Positions 7,596 through 14,575 of a stretch of DNA of 20,617 bases are shown here, piece after piece. Location of the stretch: positions 1 through 20,617 of the forward strand of contig JACQED010000119.1 in the NCBI GenBank assembly GCA_016200785.1. Reading direction: 5' to 3'. Made by a program: the position numbers and the translations under genes. Source of the stretch: Chloroflexota bacterium (lineage in GTDB: Bacteria > Chloroflexota > Anaerolineae > Anaerolineales > JACQED01). Below the pieces are notes generated by a model. That model saw only the letters and a program-made list of their open reading frames with translations. It did not search any database and was not told where the DNA came from. Every line of letters begins with the position of its first letter. Positions within the stretch are counted from its first letter, which is position 1.

Positions 7596-7735
7596 CGGGC
7601 TTGAGAGGCAGAATCAATTCGATGCTTACGGGTAAGAATATGCTGACAAACGATGGGGGCTTAGTGCGGAATGTCACAGGATTCGAGCGCAACCCGTCAC
7701 AGCGGGCACAATCGAACTGGAGCGGCGCTCGCCGG

Positions 7736-7966
7736 TTACTCCGCGCGAATGATTATCTCCTGTGCCACTTCGCCGTCGAGCGATAATTGCGTTTCTCCTA
7801 TTCGCACGATGCACGCGGGGTAGCGCTGTTCCAGCGTGACGAGACTGCCGGGCACAATGCCGAAGGCGCTCAACTTCATCAACCTCCCCGTGTCGCTCGA
7901 CGCGATCTCGACAACTTCGGCCGATTGGCCCGGCTCCAAATCCCTGAGCGTAACTGCCGGTTTCAT
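7736..7966 (-). CDS. feoA: FeoA family ferrous iron transport accessory protein
   Basis: A 76-residue SH3-like protein that works with FeoB at the inner face of the membrane. The FeoA pattern is clear: LRDLEPGQSAEVVEI, then GRLMKLSAFGIVPGSLVTLEQ, ending in IRIGETQLSLDGEVAQEIIIRAE. The ATG at 7966 has AGGAG upstream and overlaps the stop codon of the preceding small gene as ATGA. A longer reading to 8014 would only add residues from that overlapping gene. It is the last gene of the feoB - small Cys-rich gene - feoA set. Confidence 0.93.
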   Translation of the reverse strand: MKPAVTLRDLEPGQSAEVVEIASSDTGRLMKLSAFGIVPGSLVTLEQRYPACIVRIGETQLSLDGEVAQEIIIRAE

Positions 7967-8178
7967 CGTGTTTTCTCCTGCGCAGGCTGATGCCACTGCG
8001 TGATGGCCTGCCACGTCCGCCGGATCAATACTGCCACTTCGGATTTCGACTCATCCACCTCCTGGAAGCCGCAGTTCGGACAGCAGATGATCGCGCAACC
8101 TTCGCTCATGGGGCACTTCGAGTGGCAGGCCAATTCCTTTTCTTCGAACTCGTAACCGCAGAGGGCACACTTGGTCAT
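7963..8178 (-). CDS. Small cysteine-rich (zinc-ribbon-like) protein in the feo operon
   Basis: A 71-residue protein with eight cysteines in its first 36 residues (4, 7, 18, 22, 28, 32, 33, 36), in the pattern CxxCG, C-H-x2-C, C-x3-CC-x2-CG. It could bind zinc or an Fe-S cluster. The start is the ATG at 8178, preceded by GGAG at eight bases. The longer reading from 8262 adds 28 residues translated from an ACGAAT repeat and is rejected. It overlaps feoA by four bases (ATGA) and follows feoB, so it is very probably part of the iron-uptake operon, in the place FeoC holds in enterobacteria. It has no FeoC sequence likeness that I can see. From memory, similar small proteins accompany feo genes in other anaerobes, but no function is established. 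Confidence 0.8.
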   Translation of the reverse strand: MTKCALCGYEFEEKELACHSKCPMSEGCAIICCPNCGFQEVDESKSEVAVLIRRTWQAITQWHQPAQEKTR

Positions 8179-8208
8179 GGCGATTTTCTCCGGCAGGCGG
8201 CTTCTTAT

Positions 8209-8294
8209 CACGAATGACACGAATGGACGAATAACACGAATTGGGAAATGAGCAGAAAACATTTGTGACGCTCGAATATTCGTGTCCTTCGTGG
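8209..8294. repeat. ACGAAT direct and inverted repeat region between feoB and the small Cys-rich gene
   Basis: CACGAAT, GACACGAAT, GGACGAAT and AACACGAAT occur in a row at 8209-8242. They are followed by an inverted stretch around CGAATATTCG and CGTGTCCTTCGTG (8271-8294). This fills most of the 154-base gap between feoB and the next gene. It looks like a degenerate dispersed repeat; I recall similar sequences from intergenic regions of environmental bacterial genomes. No terminator was seen. Confidence 0.65.
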
Positions 8295-8332
8295 TTGAGT
8301 CCCGCTTACCCGGTCAAAGATGTCTGACAAGA

Positions 8333-10309
8333 TTAAAAGCCCATTCGGAGGGCGCGGAGCACAAGGTTGAGCACGCCGCCGACTCCGAACGCGAACGGGA
8401 ACACGAACGCCGCCACCCAGAACGCCGTGCGCCGGCCGTGCTCCCGCGCGATCATGAGCAGATTTGCGATGCACGGGATGAACAGGGTGATGACGACGAG
8501 GCTGACGACCATCTGCGTGTGGTCGAGTTGTCCGGCGCGGGCCAGCGTGAACAGCCCCGCCGCGCCGAAGTCGCGCCGCAGAAACCCGATCAGAAACACG
8601 CCGGCGGTCTCCGGCGGCAGGCCGAGCAAGCCGACGACGACCGGCGACCCAAGCCGCTCCAGCCACGCAAGCGCGCCGGCTTTGTCCAGCGCGAACAGCA
8701 CGGCGGTGCCGAGGACGAACAGCGGGAGGACTTCCTTCAGATACCATTCGAGTCGGGCGAGCGTCTTCACCACTACGTTGCCCAGTTGCGGCAAACGTAT
8801 CGGCGGAAGTTCGAGGATGAAGTCGGACGACCGGCCCGGCAGCAGTCGCGCGGCCAGCCAGCCTACGCCGAACAACGTGGCGACGACGACGCCCAGCCAC
8901 ACGAGCACCGCCTGCCACGACAGAAACGCCATCATTCCCAAAAGCACGCCAAGTTGCGCCGAGCAAGGCACGCCCAGCGCCAACAGGAGAGTCACCTGCA
9001 CGCGTTCTTTGCGCGTTTCCAGAATCCTGGTCGTCAGCGTCGCCATCGTGTCACAGCCGAGGCCCAGCACCATTGGGAGAACCGCCTTGCCGTTCAGGCC
9101 CATCGCCTTGAATGGGCGATTCGCCATCACCGCCAGCCGGGGCAAATAGCCGGAGTCTTCGAGCAGGCTAAACGCGAGAAAGAACGTGAAGACAATCGGC
9201 AGGACGATGGCGATGCCGTACGAGAGCGCCATCGTGATCAGGCCGTATTTGCCGACGAGCAATTCGCGCGCGAGTTCGAACGGAATCAATTGCGCCAGCC
9301 GCAGTGCGAATGGATTGACGTACTGACCGAATAATGTTTGTTCCATCCAATTGACGAGCACGCCTGCGCCGAATCGCCCGACGAACTGGTATAGGCCGAC
9401 GAGCGCGAGCGCGAGGATCGGCCAACCCCAGATCGGGTGGATCGCCAGCCGCCCGAGTTTCTCTGCCCATCGTTCGCGGCGCTTCGCCGGCGCGCTCCAC
9501 ACTTCGGCGACCAGGCAATCGGCGCACTTGAGTCTTTGCCGGTTGATGACGTAACCGAGAGGCTCGGCATATTTGGCGGCAGCCTCGGCGACGATAGCGC
9601 GGATACACTCGCCGGCATTGCCATCCGCAGCAGCGCCGGGCAGGCGCGATGTTCCCTGCAGCATTTCCCCCGCCAGCCACGTCAACGCCAGTGCCCGCCG
9701 CCCACTTAACGTGTCGGGCAGGAGTTCCACGATGCGCGCCACCGCCTCCTCAATTGCGCCGTCGTACCGGATTCGATAAGTCACCGGGCGGGGCGAGGCG
9801 AGCAGAGCGCGCAGTTGAGCGATCCCCTCGCCGCGCGTCGCCACCGTCTTCACGACATCCGCGCCAAGAATCTGCGCGAGGCGTTCGGCGTTCACCCGGA
9901 TGCCGAGCGCCTCGGCCTCGTCGGCCATGTTCAGATCGAGGACGAAGGGGACTTCCTGTTCGGCCAGTTGGAAGGTGAGCAGGAGCGCACGGCGCAGGTT
10001 CTTCGCATCGGCCACCTGCACCACAGCCCACGGTGATCCATTCAACAGCACGTCGCGCGCCACTCGCTCGTCGTCCGAGCGCGGTAGGAGGCTCGCCACG
10101 CCCGGCGTGTCGATCAGCGTCGTCTCCGTTCCGTCAATCGCGACTTTGCCGCGCGCCAGTTCGACCGTCGTGCCCGGGTAATTCGAGACTTCGACGTAGC
10201 GCCCGCTGAGCGCGCCGAAGATGGCTGACTTGCCGACGTTCGGGTTGCCGATGAGGATGACCGGCCGGCCACCGGGGGTATCGGCAGGGTTTTGTCCGTG
10301 ACAGTGCAT
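8333..10309 (-). CDS. feoB: FeoB ferrous iron transporter (GTPase-permease)
   Basis: An inner-membrane Fe2+ importer with an N-terminal G domain. Counting from the ATG at 10309: G1 GNPNVGKS at 21-28, the SNYPGTTVE switch region, G3 DTPG at 67-70 and NMAD (G4) at 127-130. A CxxC pair (KCADC) comes just before the membrane domain. The membrane part contains two gate-like repeats, with LPMVLGLGCDTMAT and GVPCSAQLGVL typical of FeoB. At 658 residues it is shorter than E. coli FeoB (773), as is common in Gram-positive and Chloroflexota-like forms. The ATG at 10309 has GGTGGAG nine bases upstream; a TTG at 10327 would add six residues. It is transcribed divergently from the Rieske operon. Confidence 0.96.
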   Translation of the reverse strand: MHCHGQNPADTPGGRPVILIGNPNVGKSAIFGALSGRYVEVSNYPGTTVELARGKVAIDGTETTLIDTPGVASLLPRSDDERVARDVLLNGSPWAVVQVADAKNLRRALLLTFQLAEQEVPFVLDLNMADEAEALGIRVNAERLAQILGADVVKTVATRGEGIAQLRALLASPRPVTYRIRYDGAIEEAVARIVELLPDTLSGRRALALTWLAGEMLQGTSRLPGAAADGNAGECIRAIVAEAAAKYAEPLGYVINRQRLKCADCLVAEVWSAPAKRRERWAEKLGRLAIHPIWGWPILALALVGLYQFVGRFGAGVLVNWMEQTLFGQYVNPFALRLAQLIPFELARELLVGKYGLITMALSYGIAIVLPIVFTFFLAFSLLEDSGYLPRLAVMANRPFKAMGLNGKAVLPMVLGLGCDTMATLTTRILETRKERVQVTLLLALGVPCSAQLGVLLGMMAFLSWQAVLVWLGVVVATLFGVGWLAARLLPGRSSDFILELPPIRLPQLGNVVVKTLARLEWYLKEVLPLFVLGTAVLFALDKAGALAWLERLGSPVVVGLLGLPPETAGVFLIGFLRRDFGAAGLFTLARAGQLDHTQMVVSLVVITLFIPCIANLLMIAREHGRRTAFWVAAFVFPFAFGVGGVLNLVLRALRMGF

Positions 10310-10485
10310 GGGCAGATTCTCCACCAATCACCCTGATTGTAATTGCGCTGCCGGACAGGTAATAGTGATGTACGTCATCGGTTTGGGTGTAATCATGAGC
10401 CGTATCACCGGGCAAAGGTGACATCTGCCACTTTGAAATTCCCCGCCGTGTTGTAGCCTCTGGAGATAATCCTTCCCTGCTCAGA
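10310..10485. promoter_or_regulatory. Divergent intergenic region between feoB and the Rieske operon
   Basis: This 176-base gap must hold promoters for both operons. Plus-strand candidates are TTGAAA (10433-10438) and GATAAT (10465-10470), but their spacing is not standard. GATGTACGTCATC (10367-10379) is a partly palindromic site of unknown use. I see no convincing Fur, DtxR or FNR operator. Confidence 0.3.
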
Positions 10486-10977
10486 TTGACCGAAATGAGA
10501 ACAGCGCACGAGTCACGCAGCGCGGGCGGGCCGCTGTCGCGCCGCTATTTCCTGTCGTTGGCGGCCTGGGCTGGCGTTTTGACTTCCGGGCTGGCCGGAC
10601 TGGCCCAGAGCCTGCGCTTTCTTCAACCCACCCTCACCCACACGCCGTCGGTCTTCAGCGTAGGCTCTCCCGGCGAGTACCCCATTGGCAGCCGCCGTTT
10701 GATCCAGACCCGGCGCGTGCTGATCTTGCGAGACGCGCAAGGCTTTCGCGCAATGTCAGCGGTCTGCACGCACCTCGGCTGCACCGTGACGCTCGTGGAA
10801 TGGGGCTTCAGTTGCCCGTGTCACGGAAGCAAGTTCGACCTGACCGGCGTTAACTTCGCCGGGCCTGCGCCCCGCCCCCTGCCCGCTTTTCGGCTGTATT
10901 CGTCGCCGGAAGGCGAATTGATGGTGGACACACGACAGATCGTGCCGCGCGATCAGTTCTTCGATCCTTTCGCATGA
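10486..10977 (+). CDS. Rieske [2Fe-2S] protein of a cytochrome bc-type complex
   Basis: Takes electrons from quinol at the outer face of the membrane and passes them to a c-type cytochrome. The 163-residue protein has a twin-arginine-like N-terminus (SRRYFLSLAAWAGVL, about 18-32), which serves as the membrane anchor. The Rieske fold follows, with CTHLGC (94-99) and CPCHGS (110-115). Cys94, His96, Cys110 and His113 are the cluster ligands, and Cys99-Cys112 is the disulfide. The start is a TTG at 10486 or the ATG at 10495; the nearest purine-rich site (GGAG) is rather far upstream, so the start is uncertain. It is the first gene of a seven-gene plus-strand operon. Its TGA overlaps an ATG (ATGA, 10974-10977), but that ATG opens only a 40-codon frame; the next real coding frame lies one base over. 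Confidence 0.94.
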   Translation: MTEMRTAHESRSAGGPLSRRYFLSLAAWAGVLTSGLAGLAQSLRFLQPTLTHTPSVFSVGSPGEYPIGSRRLIQTRRVLILRDAQGFRAMSAVCTHLGCTVTLVEWGFSCPCHGSKFDLTGVNFAGPAPRPLPAFRLYSSPEGELMVDTRQIVPRDQFFDPFA

Positions 10978-12094
10978 GAGCGGACGGCCCGCACCGGCTG
11001 AAGCGCCGCCGTCCGAGCCGACTCTTCGGCCCGCCTCGCGGCTGGCCTCACCCGTCGCTGACCTGCCTCACGACACAATCGGCCTGGCCGCGCTGACCGA
11101 GGCCGCTCAAACGACCGTTGCCGCCTTCACTGCCGAAGGAGGGATCGAACCGATCGCCGGCCCGATCGTCCTCGACGAACACACACCGACTCTGCGCGCC
11201 GGCGTCCTGGCTTACCTCGCCCTGCCCGGCCTCAGCCCAGCCGAGAACTACATCGAGGCGCGCGATCTCAGCCGCGGCGGCGGCTGGACGATTCCGCCGG
11301 AAGCGGGAAATGCCATCTTCGGCTTTGCCCTGGACCCGGCCGGCGCACGGCTGGCATATCTTGAAGCGGACACGCGCGTCGTTGCGGCGCGACTCCCGTG
11401 GCGGGTAGTCGTCGTCAACCTGGCCAGCGGAGCGAAGAAAGTGCTCCTCGACCAAACGGGACTGGGCGAGATTGCGCTATCCCCGATCGGCTGGTCGCCG
11501 CAGATGATTCTCTTTCGCGGTCTGATCCCGTTCACCGATCAGCATCGCGGGCTGTGGGCGTCGCGGCCCGATGGGAGCGAGGTGCGGCAGATCGCGGTCG
11601 AAGAGGATTTCGTCGGCCTGCCGCAGTTCTCGCCGGAAGGTGACCGCCTGGCCTTGCCCGTCTCGGATCTGTCGGCATTGCCGGCCGGCTACGGCGCCGG
11701 CGAGCCGCCGGCCAACATCATTCGCATCCTCGATTTGCGCGACGGACATCAGGCGGTGATTGGCCCATCCGTCGCCCGGCAGACGGTGGCCGGGCTGGAA
11801 TGGACGTCCGACGGCCTGGCCGCACTCGTCGGCAAATGGGACGCCGATCGCGCAATTTCCGCCTATCGCTCGGCGGTTGTGTGGTCGCCCGCCGCCGACG
11901 GGGGCGGCGAGCGAGTTCTGTTGTCAACGGGTGCAAGTGAACTCAGTCATCTGGCCGCGTGCCCGGACGGGAGTTGGCTGGTAGCCATCCAGTCGGGCGG
12001 CGACGCGCAGATCGTGCGGGCCGACGAGAAATCATTGACCACAATCGCCGTGCGGCACGGCCCGGCGCTGGACTGGTTGGCGTGTTGGCAGTGA
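10976..12094 (+). CDS. TolB/PD40-like beta-propeller protein, start unresolved (possible frameshifted extension of the Rieske gene)
   Basis: A long open frame with propeller-type repeats: GWSPQ, LPQFSPEGDRLALP, GLEWTSDGLAALV and LAACPDGSWLVAI. These resemble WD40-like/PD40 blades of TolB-type proteins. The frame is open from 10922, but it has no ATG, GTG or TTG until a GTG at 11441, which would cut off the first half. The earlier part codes sensible protein: a Pro/Ala-rich linker (PAPAEAPPSEPTLRPAS), then ALTEAAQTTVAAF and further blade-like segments. The frame is +1 relative to the Rieske gene and overlaps its last 54 bases. No signal peptide is visible. The coordinates mark the open frame after the Rieske stop, not a proven start. 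The function could be to support a periplasmic complex; this is inference. Confidence 0.6.
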   Translation, partial: ESGRPAPAEAPPSEPTLRPASRLASPVADLPHDTIGLAALTEAAQTTVAAFTAEGGIEPIAGPIVLDEHTPTLRAGVLAYLALPGLSPAENYIEARDLSRGGGWTIPPEAGNAIFGFALDPAGARLAYLEADTRVVAARLPWRVVVVNLASGAKKVLLDQTGLGEIALSPIGWSPQMILFRGLIPFTDQHRGLWASRPDGSEVRQIAVEEDFVGLPQFSPEGDRLALPVSDLSALPAGYGAGEPPANIIRILDLRDGHQAVIGPSVARQTVAGLEWTSDGLAALVGKWDADRAISAYRSAVVWSPAADGGGERVLLSTGASELSHLAACPDGSWLVAIQSGGDAQIVRADEKSLTTIAVRHGPALDWLACWQ

Positions 12095-12101
12095 ACCGGC
12101 G

Positions 12102-13349
12102 ATGAGAACATTCCTCGATATCCCCGCGCGCGTTTGGGACTCATTCCACCGCGAGCCGCACACGCACCGTCCGCGCCGCCATCCGCTGCGGATGATCGAC
12201 AATCTCTTCCTGCACGTTCATCCCAATCGGGTGTCGCCCATCAGCCTGCGCCCGACGACGACGCTGGGCCTCGGACTGATCACGGCTTCGTTCTTCATCA
12301 TTCTCGTCGTCACCGGCGTTCTGCTGATGTTCTACTACGTGCCAGCCGTGCCGGAAGCCTACGAGCGAATGCAGGATTTGATCTACGTCGTCCGCTTGGG
12401 GCGGGTGACGCGCGACCTGCACCGAGTCGCCGCCGAGGGCATGGTCGTTGCGGTCTTTCTGCACGCGCTGCGCGCGTTCTACACCGCGGCCTACAAGCCG
12501 CCGCGCGAGTTCAACTGGCTGGTCGGCCTCGCTCTGCTCACGCTGACGCTGGCGCTCAGTTTCACCGGCTACCTGTTGCCCTGGGATCAACTAGCGTATT
12601 GGGCGATCACGGTGAGTACCGGCATATTGAGTTATTACCCGCTGTTCGGCGAACCGGTGCGCGAACTGCTGCTCGGCGACCGGAGTGTGGGCCAGGAGGC
12701 GCTCTTGCGCTTCTACGTCCTGCACGTCTTTTTCCTGCCGGCGATCACGTTCGGCCTGATTGGCTACCACATCTGGCGCACACGGAAAGATGGCGGGTTG
12801 GCGGCGCAAGATCACACCGGGGGAGCGCGCGCATCAAATGCCCCACGCGCGGAGTCGAGGCTTCAGCCGGGTCGGCGAAGTCCGGCTAAAGCCTCGACTC
12901 CCGCCGGAATTTCAGAGGAACCGATCACGGCCTACCCGCTTCTTCTCTGGATCGAGATCGCGGTTTTCCTGGCCGTCCTGCTCGTCAGCCTCGGTATCGC
13001 GATCGCCTTTCCAGGCCGCCTCGACGCGCTGGCTAACGCCGATCATCCGCCGAATCCGTCCAAGGCGCCCTGGTACTTCATCGGCTTGCAGGAACTCGTG
13101 AGTTACTCGGCGGCCTGGGGCGGCGTTGTCGTGCCGATCGCCGTGCTCGTCGTCGGCGTGTTGTTGCCCTACGTCGATCGCGATCCTCGCGGGGCGGGTC
13201 GGTGGTTCGCGCCCGAGCGGCGCGGTGTCATCGCGTTGGCATCGGCGGTGGTGATCGCCTGGCTGGCGTTCACGTTCATCGGCGCGTTCGCTCGCGGGCC
13301 GAACTGGGTTTTCTATTGGCCGGGGCAACCGTGGCCGGGACCGGGGTAG
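12102..13349 (+). CDS. Cytochrome b of a Rieske/cytochrome b complex (fused b6 and subunit IV parts)
   Basis: A membrane quinol-oxidising subunit of 415 residues. The N-terminal half is b6-like, with heme histidines in DLHRVAAEG and FLHALRAFY, then YVLHVFFLP and GYHIWRTRKDGG, and with LSFTGYLLPWDQLAYWA as in the family. The C-terminal half is subunit-IV-like, with NPSKAPWYFIGLQEL (the PEWY region, here PWYF) and three hydrophobic segments. The two halves are joined by a linker at about residues 226-268 that is translated from a palindromic repeat. The ATG at 12102 follows the propeller stop by seven bases; the ribosome binding site is weak. It forms the core of the operon with the Rieske protein upstream and a pentaheme cytochrome c downstream in place of cytochrome c1 or f. 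Confidence 0.94.
   Translation: MRTFLDIPARVWDSFHREPHTHRPRRHPLRMIDNLFLHVHPNRVSPISLRPTTTLGLGLITASFFIILVVTGVLLMFYYVPAVPEAYERMQDLIYVVRLGRVTRDLHRVAAEGMVVAVFLHALRAFYTAAYKPPREFNWLVGLALLTLTLALSFTGYLLPWDQLAYWAITVSTGILSYYPLFGEPVRELLLGDRSVGQEALLRFYVLHVFFLPAITFGLIGYHIWRTRKDGGLAAQDHTGGARASNAPRAESRLQPGRRSPAKASTPAGISEEPITAYPLLLWIEIAVFLAVLLVSLGIAIAFPGRLDALANADHPPNPSKAPWYFIGLQELVSYSAAWGGVVVPIAVLVVGVLLPYVDRDPRGAGRWFAPERRGVIALASAVVIAWLAFTFIGAFARGPNWVFYWPGQPWPGPG
12852..12900. repeat. Inverted repeat inside the cytochrome b gene
   Basis: Arms GAGTCGAGGCTTCAGCCGG (12852-12870) and CCGGCTAAAGCCTCGACTC (12882-12900) match at 18 of 19 positions across an 11-base loop. It is translated in frame as part of a polar loop (ESRLQPGRRSPAKASTPAG) between the b6-like and subunit-IV-like halves. 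It looks like a MITE- or REP-type element. Confidence 0.85.
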
Positions 13350-13352
13350 CGA

Positions 13353-14567
13353 GTGTTGATTCGGTGGCAGTGGATCGCGCTCGTCCTCAGCCTGATTCTG
13401 GCCGGAGCGTTGGCCGGTCTGGGCTGGTTCGAGAGTCGGCCAGGGTGGGCACGCTATCAGCGCGAGTACATTCGCCTCGCCGCCGATCGGCCGGCGAACG
13501 AAGCCGCGACGGAGTCGCGTCTCGAAATCCGGCAGATTGAAATCGCCGCGCTGAATCGAGTAGATCGATGCGCGACCTGCCATCTGGGAGCAACCAATCC
13601 GAAGATGGCCGATGCCCCCCTTCCGTTCACCACACACCCGGCACTTCTCGACTCGCACCCACCGGAGGAATACGGTTGTGCGATTTGTCACGGCGGCGAA
13701 GGGAGAGCGGTGACGACTGCCGAGGCGCACGGCGAGATGCCCGGCCAGCACGGGCGGCTGATCCCTGACGCTTTGCTTCCGTCGGCGTGCTACGCCTGCC
13801 ATGGTTCAGATACGCTCCCGCCCTCCGACACGGCGGTCGTCGCCGAGGGGATCAAGTTGATCAACGAGTACAAATGCCTGCGCTGTCATCAATTGGATGG
13901 AGTCGGCGGGAGCATCGGCCCGGATTTGAGCGCCGTGGCCTCACAGCGCAATTGGGTGGAGATATACGCGCATTTGCTCCGGCCAGACGCACTCTCGCCG
14001 GGTTCGACGATGCCGGACTTCGGCCTGCGCCGGGGAGAGGCCACCGCGATCGCGGCTTACCTGCTCACCCGACTCGGACCGGGCGAGCGCGTGACGGACG
14101 TGATGTATCTGGTTGCTGAACCCGCGTTGGCCGGAACGCCCGCGCCGAACGAGGCCGTGACCAGCGACATCGCGCCCGGCGACATCGTGTCGGAAAACAT
14201 CGCGCCGGGCAACATCGCGCCCGGCGACATCGCGTCGGAAAACATCGCGCCCGGCGACATCGCGTCGGAAAACATCGCGCCGGGAAACATCGCGCCTACA
14301 AGGCGCTCCTACGAGGCGATCGCGCCCGGATACGATGGACGGCGGCTGTTCGAGGGATTGGATTGTTCGGTTTGCCATCGGGTTGGGTTGAAGGGAGGCG
14401 AGGTCGGCCCGGATTTGACTCACATCGGGCGCGGGCGCGAGGCGGCGTGGCTGCGCGATTTGCTCACCGATCCGGCGCGCGCCTTTCCCGACGGGCAAAT
14501 GCCGGCCTACGATCTGAGTGAGGCGCAGGTGAAGGCGTTGGTGGATTACTTGGTGACATTGAAATAG
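13353..14567 (+). CDS. Membrane-anchored pentaheme cytochrome c
   Basis: A 404-residue protein with an uncleaved N-terminal anchor (WIALVLSLILAGALAGLGWF, about 7-26). Five CxxCH heme-binding sites follow: CATCH 73, CAICH 109, CYACH 146, CLRCH 175 and CSVCH 338. STMPDF near 220 and GQMPAYD near the C-terminus supply likely methionine ligands for the two monoheme-type domains (about 160-245 and 325-404). These are separated by an IAPGD/ASEN pentapeptide-repeat linker (about 271-315). The start is a GTG at 13353 or the TTG one codon later. It lies three bases after the cytochrome b stop and probably receives electrons from the Rieske protein in place of cytochrome c1. Confidence 0.92.
   Translation: MLIRWQWIALVLSLILAGALAGLGWFESRPGWARYQREYIRLAADRPANEAATESRLEIRQIEIAALNRVDRCATCHLGATNPKMADAPLPFTTHPALLDSHPPEEYGCAICHGGEGRAVTTAEAHGEMPGQHGRLIPDALLPSACYACHGSDTLPPSDTAVVAEGIKLINEYKCLRCHQLDGVGGSIGPDLSAVASQRNWVEIYAHLLRPDALSPGSTMPDFGLRRGEATAIAAYLLTRLGPGERVTDVMYLVAEPALAGTPAPNEAVTSDIAPGDIVSENIAPGNIAPGDIASENIAPGDIASENIAPGNIAPTRRSYEAIAPGYDGRRLFEGLDCSVCHRVGLKGGEVGPDLTHIGRGREAAWLRDLLTDPARAFPDGQMPAYDLSEAQVKALVDYLVTLK
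14163..14297 (+). repeat. 15/30-bp tandem repeat within the pentaheme cytochrome c gene
   Basis: Variants of a 15-base unit (GACATCGCGCCCGGC and similar) run for about nine copies. Two exactly identical 30-base copies lie at 14211-14240 and 14241-14270. The array encodes IAPGD, IASEN and IAPGN pentapeptides and keeps the frame. It is a coding minisatellite acting as a flexible linker. Confidence 0.9.
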
Positions 14568-14575
14568 GCCCAATC

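Noticed and set aside
8179..8262. 28-residue N-terminal extension of the small Cys-rich protein
   Set aside because: It is translated from the ACGAAT repeat, and the internal ATG at 8178 has a good GGAG site.
8282..9334. 350-codon plus-strand open frame
   Set aside because: It is antisense to feoB, whose minus-strand frame has clear GTPase and permease motifs. The product is His/Arg/Gln-rich, as expected from a GC-rich shadow frame.
10974..11096. 40-codon frame starting at the ATG that overlaps the Rieske stop
   Set aside because: It ends quickly, is Arg/Pro-rich and has no continuation in its own frame. It would matter only if a frameshift joined it to the propeller frame.
12912..13802. 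296-codon minus-strand frame across the cytochrome b / cytochrome c boundary
   Set aside because: Shadow of two well-supported genes; no ribosome binding site or family motif.
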